From positions 1 through 5,287 of the forward strand of contig CANEXR010000211.1 in NCBI GenBank assembly GCA_947443815.1: a DNA stretch of 5,287 nucleotides. Direction: 5' to 3'. A model generated the notes under the pieces. It made no database searches, was not told the origin of the DNA, and saw only the letters and a list, made by a program, of their open reading frames with translations. The number at the start of each line of letters is the position of its first letter. Position 1 is the first letter of the stretch. The DNA is from Flavobacteriaceae bacterium. GTDB lineage: Bacteria > Bacteroidota > Bacteroidia > Flavobacteriales > Flavobacteriaceae. A program made the position numbers and the translations under genes. This document shows, in pieces, positions 1 to 5,058 of this stretch.

Positions 1-1239
1 GAATGGTTGGAATACACAACTAATGTGACTACTGGTACGTATAGCATTAATGCAACTGTGGCTTCACCATATTCAGGAAATCAAATGCGCGTGCTACTAG
101 ATGGTACGTTATTAGGCATCTTTACAATACCCAATACTAATGGATGGGATAGCTTTCAAAAAGTCACCATTCCAAATATTCCTTTTATTGGTGGGAATAA
201 TAAGATTTTACGACTTGAAATAATTGGTGGTGGTTTTAATATTGATAAAATTGAAATGGCTATTCCTGTTACAAGTATTGCACTGAATCAAACTTCTGTT
301 TCGATAACAAAAGGGGCCGTTATTCAACTTAATGCAACACTTACACCAAATAATGCTAGTAACAAAAACGTTATTTGGAGTAGTAATAATACTGCTGTAG
401 CAAATGTGAGTACTACTGGAATAATAACTGGTGTTTCTGCAGGAACTGCAACAATTACTGCAAAATCGGAGGATGGATCAATGACTGCAACAAGTATCAT
501 AACAGTGACTAATCCTCTTTCGCTTTTAGGTTATTATACAATTATATCTAGAAACAGTAATAAAGGTCTAGATGTTGCAGATAATTCAACCACTAATGGA
601 AGCAGAATTCAACAATATGATATAGTAAACGGAGGTGGTAATAATCAACGTTGGAAATTTGTAAATGCAGGCAATGGCGCGTATTATATAATTGTAAAAT
701 CGACCTCTTTTTATTTAGCCACAGATACTAACAGTACGGCTGATGGCACTAAAGTTGTACAAAGAGTATATTCAAATTCTAATGAATTGAAGTGGAATAT
801 TACTGACCTTGGAGGAGGATATTACAAAATAATCAATCTTAATAGTGGCAAATCATTGGATGTAGAAAATGGTTCTAATCTAAATGGTGCGAATATTCAG
901 GTTTGGCCATATGTCGCTGGTCTAAATCAACAATGGAAATTAACACAAGTTGAATTGACAGCCAAAAATCAATCGAAAAAAGAAACTGCCATTTCCGAAA
1001 TTGATGAAGCTACTTATATAAACATATTCAACAATGAAATACTAATTGACAGTTATAATTCTGGCATAGGTGAAGCCATTATTTATGACTTATCAGGACA
1101 GATTATAATAAAACAAGAATTTAATTCTATAAATAAATCGAGTATTGAAATTGATATTGCCAAATTAACCAAAGGAGTTTACATAATTACTGTGAATGAT
1201 GTTAAAGGAAAATATAGAAAAAAATTCATAAAAAACTAA
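1..1239 (+). CDS. Secreted carbohydrate-binding protein, C-terminal part (CBM6 - Big_2 - ricin-type lectin - T9SS sorting domain); 5' end outside window
   Basis: The reading frame is open at base 1, so this is the last 412 residues of a longer protein; no start codon needs to be placed inside the window. Residues 1-88 look like the end of a family 6 carbohydrate-binding module: it opens with EWLEYT and closes with the typical GGGFNIDKIE. Residues 89-170 form a bacterial Ig-like (Big_2) domain (VTSIALNQTSVSITKG, VIWSSNNTAVA, GVSAGTATITA). Residues 174-317 are a ricin-type beta-trefoil (CBM13-like) with two clear QxW motifs (Q216-W218, Q310-W312) and a degenerate one (LKW, 263-265). About residues 337-412 are a type A T9SS sorting domain with YDLSGQ, LTKGVYIITV and a basic KKFIKN end. 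From these families, the protein should cross the outer membrane by T9SS and bind glycans at the cell surface or outside the cell. An upstream glycoside hydrolase or lyase domain is likely but unseen. A terminator follows the stop, so it ends its transcription unit. Confidence 0.9.
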   Translation, partial: EWLEYTTNVTTGTYSINATVASPYSGNQMRVLLDGTLLGIFTIPNTNGWDSFQKVTIPNIPFIGGNNKILRLEIIGGGFNIDKIEMAIPVTSIALNQTSVSITKGAVIQLNATLTPNNASNKNVIWSSNNTAVANVSTTGIITGVSAGTATITAKSEDGSMTATSIITVTNPLSLLGYYTIISRNSNKGLDVADNSTTNGSRIQQYDIVNGGGNNQRWKFVNAGNGAYYIIVKSTSFYLATDTNSTADGTKVVQRVYSNSNELKWNITDLGGGYYKIINLNSGKSLDVENGSNLNGANIQVWPYVAGLNQQWKLTQVELTAKNQSKKETAISEIDEATYINIFNNEILIDSYNSGIGEAIIYDLSGQIIIKQEFNSINKSSIEIDIAKLTKGVYIITVNDVKGKYRKKFIKN

Positions 1240-1244
1240 AAAAC

Positions 1245-1266
1245 AAACAAAATAATTTTGTTTTTT
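1245..1266 (+). terminator. Weak AT-only hairpin just after the secreted-protein stop
   Basis: Eight base pairs (1245-1252 with 1256-1263) close on a three-base TAA loop, and the run of six T at 1261-1266 overlaps the right arm. Only one pair is G-C, so the stem is weak. It may assist the stronger terminator 14 bases downstream or be a chance product of AT-rich sequence. Confidence 0.3.
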
Positions 1267-1275
1267 CCTATAAAA

Positions 1276-1307
1276 AAAAGGGTGTTTAAGAAATTGAACA
1301 TCCTTTT
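1276..1307 (+). terminator. Rho-independent terminator with GAAA tetraloop
   Basis: A ten-pair stem (1280-1289 with 1294-1303) closes on a GAAA tetraloop (1290-1293), is preceded by eight A and followed by TTTT (1304-1307); A-T pairing of the flanks can lengthen it to 14 pairs. Two positions (1282-1301 and 1287-1296) are G-U wobbles when read on the plus strand but would be A-C mismatches in a minus-strand transcript. That asymmetry supports a role in ending plus-strand transcription from the secreted carbohydrate-binding gene. Confidence 0.78.
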
Positions 1308-1324
1308 CCCTTAGTATAGATTTG
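1294..1324 (+). promoter_or_regulatory. Candidate Bacteroidetes-type promoter overlapping the terminator
   Basis: TTG at 1294-1296 is followed, after 20 bases, by TAGATTTG at 1317-1324, which matches the phylum's -7 consensus TAnnTTTG at every fixed position, with an acceptable distance to the -33 TTG. If used, it would give a leader of roughly 230 bases before the thioesterase start. The TTG lies in the right arm of the terminator stem. AT-rich DNA yields such matches by chance. Confidence 0.3.
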
Positions 1325-1463
1325 CTAATATAATAATCAATATCCTATAAAAAAATACGCTTTTAACAATAGAATGACCATATAACAATCTGATTTTAAA
1401 GTCTATTTATAGCATTTACTATTTGCTTTTTTTCTTGAATTGACTCAGTATAGCTATAATTTA

Positions 1464-1494
1464 TTGCTATAACACTTACCAAAACATAGATTTT
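1464..1494 (+). promoter_or_regulatory. Candidate promoter for the thioesterase cluster
   Basis: TTG at 1464-1466, a 20-base spacer and TAGATTTT at 1487-1494 match the Bacteroidetes TTG / TAnnTTTG pattern except for the last base of the -7 element. The implied start near 1500 would leave a 60-base leader, a more usual length than that of the candidate further upstream. Support is only sequence similarity. Confidence 0.3.
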
Positions 1495-1560
1495 CTTCCT
1501 CGATAATTCATCAAAATAGTTGTATTTTTAACCTTCAAGTAAACAAAAAAATAAAACTCA

Positions 1561-1995
1561 ATGGCTACATTTAGCAAACAATTATCCTTTCGTTGGTCGG
1601 ATTTAGACCCAAATTTTCACTTGCGTCATAGTGCTTATTATGATTTTGGGGCACAACATCGTGTTGAAATTCTTGCACAGCTCGGATTAACCATAAAAGT
1701 TATGCAAACCGAACATATTGGTCCTATCCTATTTAGAGAAGAATGTGTTTTTAGAAAAGAAATAAACCTCACCGACGCGGTAATCTTACAAACTAAAATG
1801 GCAAAAATGAATGCCGATGCTTCCCGCTGGTCAATTGTTCATGAGTTTTACAGGGAGGATGTTTTGTGCGCCGTTATTACTGTAGATGGTGCTTGGATGG
1901 ATACAAAACACCGTAAACTGGCTGCTCCTACTCCTCAAATTGTTGTGGATGCATTAAATATTTTTCCAAAAACAACTAATTTTATATCTTTATAA
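1561..1995 (+). CDS. Hotdog-fold acyl-CoA thioesterase (4HBT-like)
   Basis: This 144-residue protein has the length and layout of a single-domain 4-hydroxybenzoyl-CoA-thioesterase-like hotdog enzyme, which hydrolyses acyl-CoA thioesters in the cytoplasm. Residues 10-29 (FRWSDLDPNFHLRHSAYYDF) fit the family's N-terminal active-site stretch, where the Asp of a D-x-D-P segment (here D14/D16, with D16-P17 aligning best) is catalytic. The usual Gly-His-Val-Asn-Asn following it is here replaced by Phe-His-Leu-Arg-His. Later segments (ILQTKMAKM, RWSIVHEFYRED, CAVITVDGAWMD) fit the beta strands of the hotdog sheet. The start is an ATG after an A-rich leader without Shine-Dalgarno, normal for this phylum. 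It lies only 21 bases upstream of the DUF1398 gene, so the two are probably co-transcribed. The substrate cannot be told from sequence. Confidence 0.82.
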   Translation: MATFSKQLSFRWSDLDPNFHLRHSAYYDFGAQHRVEILAQLGLTIKVMQTEHIGPILFREECVFRKEINLTDAVILQTKMAKMNADASRWSIVHEFYREDVLCAVITVDGAWMDTKHRKLAAPTPQIVVDALNIFPKTTNFISL

Positions 1996-2016
1996 TTAAC
2001 TAAATCCTAAATAAAT

Positions 2017-2406
2017 ATGTTTTCAATTGCTGAAATAAAAGAAGCCCATTCTAAGGTTAAATCTGGTGCTGATTTTCCTATTTATATTCAAGAACTAATT
2101 CAATTAGGCGTTAAAGGTTATGATACTTTTGTCAATGATGGTCATGTAGAATATTTTGGAAACAATAATTTTAGGACAGTAGGTACTGAAACTTACGACA
2201 AAATCTCAATTGCATCATCTGCTCACAAAGAACGATTCATAGAATTTTTATTGATGCATCAAGATGGTCAAACTGATTACCTCACTTTTTGCCAACATGC
2301 TGCACAATGCGGAATTGCGAAATGGAGTGTGAACATACTAGAAATGACCTGCACCTATTTAAACTCATTCAATGATGTTATTTTAATTGAAAAAATTCCA
2401 AGTTAG
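2017..2406 (+). CDS. DUF1398 family protein
   Basis: The 129-residue product matches what I know of DUF1398 (the family of E. coli YbcV, sometimes labelled phage envelope protein without good basis). The recognisable conserved stretches are AHSKVKSGADFPIYIQ (10-25), GVKGYDTFVNDGH (31-43) with a following YFG, and GQTDYLTFCQHAAQCGI (84-100) leading to KWSVN. It is full length for the family. There is no signal peptide or membrane segment, so it should be cytoplasmic. The biochemical function is unknown. It starts 21 bases after the thioesterase stop and is followed on the same strand, after about 116 bases, by two SRPBCC-fold genes, so it may share a transcript with the thioesterase. The family assignment is firm; any role in ligand handling with its neighbours is inference from position alone. 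Confidence 0.85.
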   Translation: MFSIAEIKEAHSKVKSGADFPIYIQELIQLGVKGYDTFVNDGHVEYFGNNNFRTVGTETYDKISIASSAHKERFIEFLLMHQDGQTDYLTFCQHAAQCGIAKWSVNILEMTCTYLNSFNDVILIEKIPS

Positions 2407-2433
2407 GTTTTTAACACTGCTGATTATAGTGAA

Positions 2434-2461
2434 TTGTTTTTACAGTAAAAAAATAAATTTT
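2434..2461 (+). promoter_or_regulatory. Weak candidate promoter before the first SRPBCC gene
   Basis: TTG at 2434-2436, a 17-base spacer and TAAATTTT at 2454-2461 (last base off consensus) resemble the Bacteroidetes -33/-7 pattern, about 60 bases before the ATG at 2523. The 116-base gap to the previous gene leaves room for an independent start, but the match is poor. Confidence 0.2.
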
Positions 2462-2522
2462 AATCGTTTAAAATTGCTTAGATCTAATTTAAAAGAAAAT
2501 AAACAATACAAATACTTTATTG

Positions 2523-2984
2523 ATGAAAACAGACCTAATTATAGCAACACCCGACTGCGAAATTGTTAGTTCCAGAATAGTTAATGCATCCATAGAAATT
2601 GTTTATTCTGCTTGGTCAAAACCAGAAAATCTAAAAAATTGGTGGGGACCTGCTGGTTTTACAAACACTTTTAATGAGTTTGACTTTCGGGAAGGTGGGA
2701 AATGGAGTTTTATTATGCATGGTCCTGACAAAGGAAATTATGCTAATGAATGTGAGTTTATAAAAATCAACAATCCATCACTTATTGCCTGGAAACGTTA
2801 TTCAAAACCACTATTTCAAGTTGTGGTTACGTTTGAAGAAGTATTTGAATCGAAAACACAAATTATTTTTAAGATGCTTTTTAATTCTCCTAAAGAATGT
2901 GATAAGATAAAAAAGTTTGTAATCGACAAAAACGAAGAAGTATTTGATAGACTCGAAAACGAATTAATCAAATTGACATCCTAA
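2523..2984 (+). CDS. SRPBCC (START/Bet v1-like) protein, AHSA1 type, first of a tandem pair
   Basis: I place the start at the ATG at 2523; an in-frame TTG immediately before it is an unlikely initiator. This gives 153 residues. The protein has the AHSA1-type SRPBCC pattern: a first strand ending in a SRIVNASIEIVYSAWSKPE-like segment (about 17-35), the hallmark NWWGPAGF (39-46), FDFREGGKWSF (53-63) with the following HGPD turn, then a long C-terminal helix rich in Lys and Glu. The fold forms a deep hydrophobic cavity that binds lipids, aromatic compounds or other small ligands. Members related to the Hsp90 activator Aha1 C-terminal domain are often annotated as activators, without evidence in bacteria. 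It has no export signal. A second AHSA1-type gene follows after 52 bases on the same strand. The ligand is unknown. Confidence 0.88.
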   Translation: MKTDLIIATPDCEIVSSRIVNASIEIVYSAWSKPENLKNWWGPAGFTNTFNEFDFREGGKWSFIMHGPDKGNYANECEFIKINNPSLIAWKRYSKPLFQVVVTFEEVFESKTQIIFKMLFNSPKECDKIKKFVIDKNEEVFDRLENELIKLTS

Positions 2985-3036
2985 ATTATATTAAACCAAT
3001 TCGAACAAAAAGTTTCCATTTTAAACTATTAAAAAA

Positions 3037-3525
3037 ATGAATCCAACAATTACAATTCAAAAATTTCCAGAAAAGAACCAAATGATAATCAAACACAGTT
3101 ATCATGATGCTTTAGAAACGATTTGGAATGCACATCTCAAAACTGAAATACTAGAAAAATGGTGGGCACCAGAACCTTATAAAACTGTTGTTGTCAAAAA
3201 CGACTTCAGCAATGGCGGTTTTATGCTTTATTACATGCTTTCGCCAACAGGGGAAAAACATTATTGTCTTGCAGCGTTTTCAGCTATTATAAATCTAAAA
3301 TCGTATACTGTATTAGACGCTTTTTGTGACGAAAATGCTGTTATCAATATGGAATTCCCTAGACAGAAATGGTACAACACTTTTGAAGAAAATAACGGAA
3401 TTACAACAGTTACAAATACCATTCAATTTCAAAGTAAAGAAGATATGGAAAAGATTATGCAAATGGGATTTGAAGAAGGATACACTATAGCATTGAACCA
3501 ATTATACAAGCTATTAAATAATTAA
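3037..3525 (+). CDS. SRPBCC (AHSA1-type) protein, second of a tandem pair
   Basis: The 162-residue product starts at an ATG after a run of A. It shares the AHSA1-type framework with the preceding gene: a helix leading into LEKWWAPEPYKT (39-50, Trp pair at 42-43), then KNDFSNGGFMLYYM (54-67) where the neighbour has the GGKW form, and a C-terminal helix MGFEEGYTIALNQLYKLL (143-160), a typical ending for these proteins. The two neighbours are clearly diverged, with few identical residues outside the Trp pair and the Gly pair, so they are an old duplication or independently recruited members rather than a recent copy. It is expected to be a cytoplasmic small-ligand-binding protein. The 52-base gap contains no visible terminator, so the two are probably on one transcript. 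The ligand is unknown. Confidence 0.88.
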   Translation: MNPTITIQKFPEKNQMIIKHSYHDALETIWNAHLKTEILEKWWAPEPYKTVVVKNDFSNGGFMLYYMLSPTGEKHYCLAAFSAIINLKSYTVLDAFCDENAVINMEFPRQKWYNTFEENNGITTVTNTIQFQSKEDMEKIMQMGFEEGYTIALNQLYKLLNN

Positions 3526-3571
3526 AAACAACTTTTTTAGTAGTTGAGAATTGTAATTTAAAACTTCTGTG

Positions 3572-3587
3572 TTTACTTATAAGTAAA
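3572..3587. repeat. Perfect 16-bp palindrome in the SRPBCC/TPR intergenic region
   Basis: TTTACTTATAAGTAAA reads identically on both strands. It sits in the 123-base spacer before the TPR gene, 62 bases ahead of the start codon. A pair of 7-base arms, AGAATTG (3547-3553) and CAATTCT (3610-3616), flanks it. It could be a dimeric regulator's operator or a weak hairpin; there is no T tract after it, so a terminator role on the plus strand is unlikely. Confidence 0.4.
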
Positions 3588-3648
3588 ACAAAAAAAAAAT
3601 GTAAAATAGCAATTCTAATATGTTGTGCTTTTTTAAACCAAAAAAAAT

Positions 3649-4260
3649 ATGAAATTGAACCAAAAATTAAAATTAATCTGCTGCTTTCTATTGTTCACCA
3701 ATCCTTTTTTTGCACAAACAGCAAAAGAATTGAATAGTAATGGAATTGAAAAATCAAAAAATAATGATTATGAAGGTGCTATTTTAGAATACAACAAAGC
3801 AATCGAAGTGGATCAAACTAATGCTTCAATTTACTTCAATAGAGCTATTTCAAAAGGAAAATTAAAAGATTATGAAGGTGCTATTAGCGATTATACAACA
3901 TCTATAAGTTTAAAAGAAGACCCAAATACATATTATGCCCGTGCATTGATGAAAGTAGAATTAAAAGACTACGAAGGTGTTCTTGAAGATTTAAATAAAT
4001 CATTTGAAGCAAAAAAAACTAATCCTAATTTTTATTTTTTAAGAGGTACTTGCAAAAACTTATTGAAAGACTATAAGGGTGCCATTGAAGATTTATCAAC
4101 ATCATTAGAAATAAACCCGGAGCTGACTAAAGCCTATTTTATTCGAGGAATGATCCGAATTTCACAGAATAATAAAGAGGAAGGTTGTGCTGATTTACAC
4201 AAAGCAAAAGAACAAAATTATCCAAAAGCAGACGAAATGATTCTTAAGTTTTGTAATTAA
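3649..4260 (+). CDS. Exported tetratricopeptide-repeat protein
   Basis: The 203-residue protein starts with a clear signal peptide: basic MKLNQKLK, a hydrophobic core to about residue 21 and a FFAQT end with likely cleavage after Ala22, so it should be periplasmic or beyond. The rest is five tetratricopeptide repeats at roughly 26-58, 59-91, 92-125, 126-159 and 160-193. They are marked by the recurring DYEGAI (40 and 74), DYEGVL (107) and DYKGAI (141), spaced 34, 33 and 34 residues. The last unit has the EEGCADLHKAKE ending common in Bacteroidetes TPR proteins. TPR arrays bind partner proteins or peptides; the partner is unknown. No catalytic domain is present. The membrane-protein gene begins 47 bases downstream on the same strand, so co-transcription is plausible. 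I see no convincing promoter in the upstream spacer beyond the palindrome. Confidence 0.88.
   Translation: MKLNQKLKLICCFLLFTNPFFAQTAKELNSNGIEKSKNNDYEGAILEYNKAIEVDQTNASIYFNRAISKGKLKDYEGAISDYTTSISLKEDPNTYYARALMKVELKDYEGVLEDLNKSFEAKKTNPNFYFLRGTCKNLLKDYKGAIEDLSTSLEINPELTKAYFIRGMIRISQNNKEEGCADLHKAKEQNYPKADEMILKFCN
3766..3885 (+). repeat. 18-nt exact direct repeat inside TPR units 1 and 2
   Basis: GATTATGAAGGTGCTATT occurs at 3766-3783 and again at 3868-3885, exactly 102 bases (34 codons) apart, encoding DYEGAI in successive repeats. The third and fourth units keep the protein motif but differ in bases, which suggests that units 1 and 2 duplicated or were converted more recently. Confidence 0.6.
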
Positions 4261-4307
4261 GAAAAATGTAACCCTAGAAAAAACATTAGTACCTATATAC
4301 TTATAAA

Positions 4308-4994
4308 ATGAAAATTAAAATCACTTTTAAATTTGTAATCGCTTTTCTTGCACTAACATTTGTAATGTCCGAATTACATGAAATTATTCATACTAGTGTT
4401 GGGCGATTAATTTGTGGCTGTTGGGGAGTAAGAGATTTTAATACTTGGGGAATTTGTGAGAGTTGTCAAAACAATGATTTAGCATGGTTATCAACATTAG
4501 CTGGCCCTGTTTTTACATTCATAATGATATGGATTGGGTCGACTTATCTTAAAATCAAAAATTCAAACCATCAAAAATCTTTCGGAATAGCACTACTCTT
4601 TGCAAACCTTCCTTTTGCAAGAATTTTGAATCCAATATTAACATGTGGAGATGAAGTTTCGTTAGTACATCAATGGATTGACAATTTAAATATTGCTAGT
4701 CTAATAACCCTGATTTTAATCCTTCTAATAACGGGATTTCCATTGTTTAAAGCCTATAAAACAATACAAAATAAACCCCTTGGATACTTTTTATTGTTTC
4801 TTTTTGCTCCAGTTCTCATAATTATTTTAACCATTTTAGTTGTTCTAAACACTATTTTGTCTAAAGGAATTCTTTCTGAAACGGGACTATTAGGCTCTCC
4901 CTTTTTGGTAAATGTATGGAGCCTCTTCGTATTAATCGTTTTTATTATTTTTAGAAAACATATTTATAAATTAGGCGAAGAAACCAAACTATAA
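4308..4994 (+). CDS. Polytopic membrane protein with HExxH motif, putative M50/site-2-protease-like
   Basis: The 228-residue protein is strongly hydrophobic, with likely membrane segments near 8-23, 59-81, 92-110, 128-147, 158-182 and 200-215. At the end of the first segment is HEIIH (24-28), preceded by Glu22: the zinc-binding HExxH of gluzincin-type peptidases, in the position it has in intramembrane site-2 proteases. LAGP (64-67) opens the second segment, as AGP-type motifs do in that family. ANLPFARILNPILTCGDE (99-116) resembles the family's N-x-x-P...D segment, with Asp115 as possible third zinc ligand. Between segments 1 and 2 lie four cysteines (36, 38, 50, 53) in a GCW...ICESC arrangement, not standard for M50. 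From this I infer a divergent membrane metallopeptidase, but the overall similarity is too weak to be sure of activity. An uncharacterised membrane family with a coincidental HExxH remains possible. It lies 47 bases after the exported TPR gene and converges with the gene at the right edge. Confidence 0.72.
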   Translation: MKIKITFKFVIAFLALTFVMSELHEIIHTSVGRLICGCWGVRDFNTWGICESCQNNDLAWLSTLAGPVFTFIMIWIGSTYLKIKNSNHQKSFGIALLFANLPFARILNPILTCGDEVSLVHQWIDNLNIASLITLILILLITGFPLFKAYKTIQNKPLGYFLLFLFAPVLIIILTILVVLNTILSKGILSETGLLGSPFLVNVWSLFVLIVFIIFRKHIYKLGEETKL

Positions 4995-5058
4995 CTTTTG
5001 TAACCAATATATAATTTAGGTAAAATCATCAAAAAATACAAACCTTCAAAAGTGCCGT

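Larger units (their letters stand above)
1240..1560. other. 321-bp intergenic region
   Basis: This gap between the secreted-protein gene and the thioesterase gene holds the two hairpins at its left end and two candidate promoters. The remaining sequence is AT-rich, with only short inverted repeats (for example TATAGC/GCTATA at 1449-1454 and 1466-1471) that I cannot distinguish from chance. I see no tRNA, no recognised riboswitch and no convincing small gene on either strand. Confidence 0.6.

Noticed and set aside
1396..1527. Minus-strand stop-free stretch of about 43 codons in the gap before the thioesterase gene
   Set aside because: It has no ATG, only a possible internal TTG or GTG, and no recognisable family. 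Length alone is not enough support, although it is slightly long for such AT-rich DNA.
1523..1530. TATTTTTA as a -7 element close to the thioesterase start
   Set aside because: No TTG lies at a suitable distance upstream, and the candidate at 1464-1494 fits better.
2017..2406. DUF1398 gene as a sign of a prophage, because some databases label the family phage envelope protein
   Set aside because: No integrase, structural phage gene, attachment site or tRNA is in the window, and the family is common on ordinary chromosomes.
2437..2451. TTTTTAC / GTAAAAA inverted repeat after the DUF1398 gene as a terminator
   Set aside because: The loop would be one base, or three after opening a pair; the stem is almost all A-T and is followed by A rather than T.
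2387..2569. 60-codon plus-strand frame with a lipoprotein-like hydrophobic start, spanning the gap between the DUF1398 and first SRPBCC genes
   Set aside because: It begins with TTG inside the DUF1398 gene and ends inside the SRPBCC gene, overlapping two well-supported genes. Its residues are Lys/Asn-rich in the manner of translated AT-rich spacer.
3313..3501. 62-codon minus-strand frame
   Set aside because: It lies entirely inside the second SRPBCC gene on the opposite strand and resembles no family; it is a shadow of the real gene.
4994..5053. ACTTTTG (4994-5000) and CAAAAGT (5047-5053) as a convergent terminator between the membrane-protein and transglutaminase-like genes
   Set aside because: Seven-base AT-rich arms 46 bases apart with no T tract after them make a poor terminator; the match is expected by chance.
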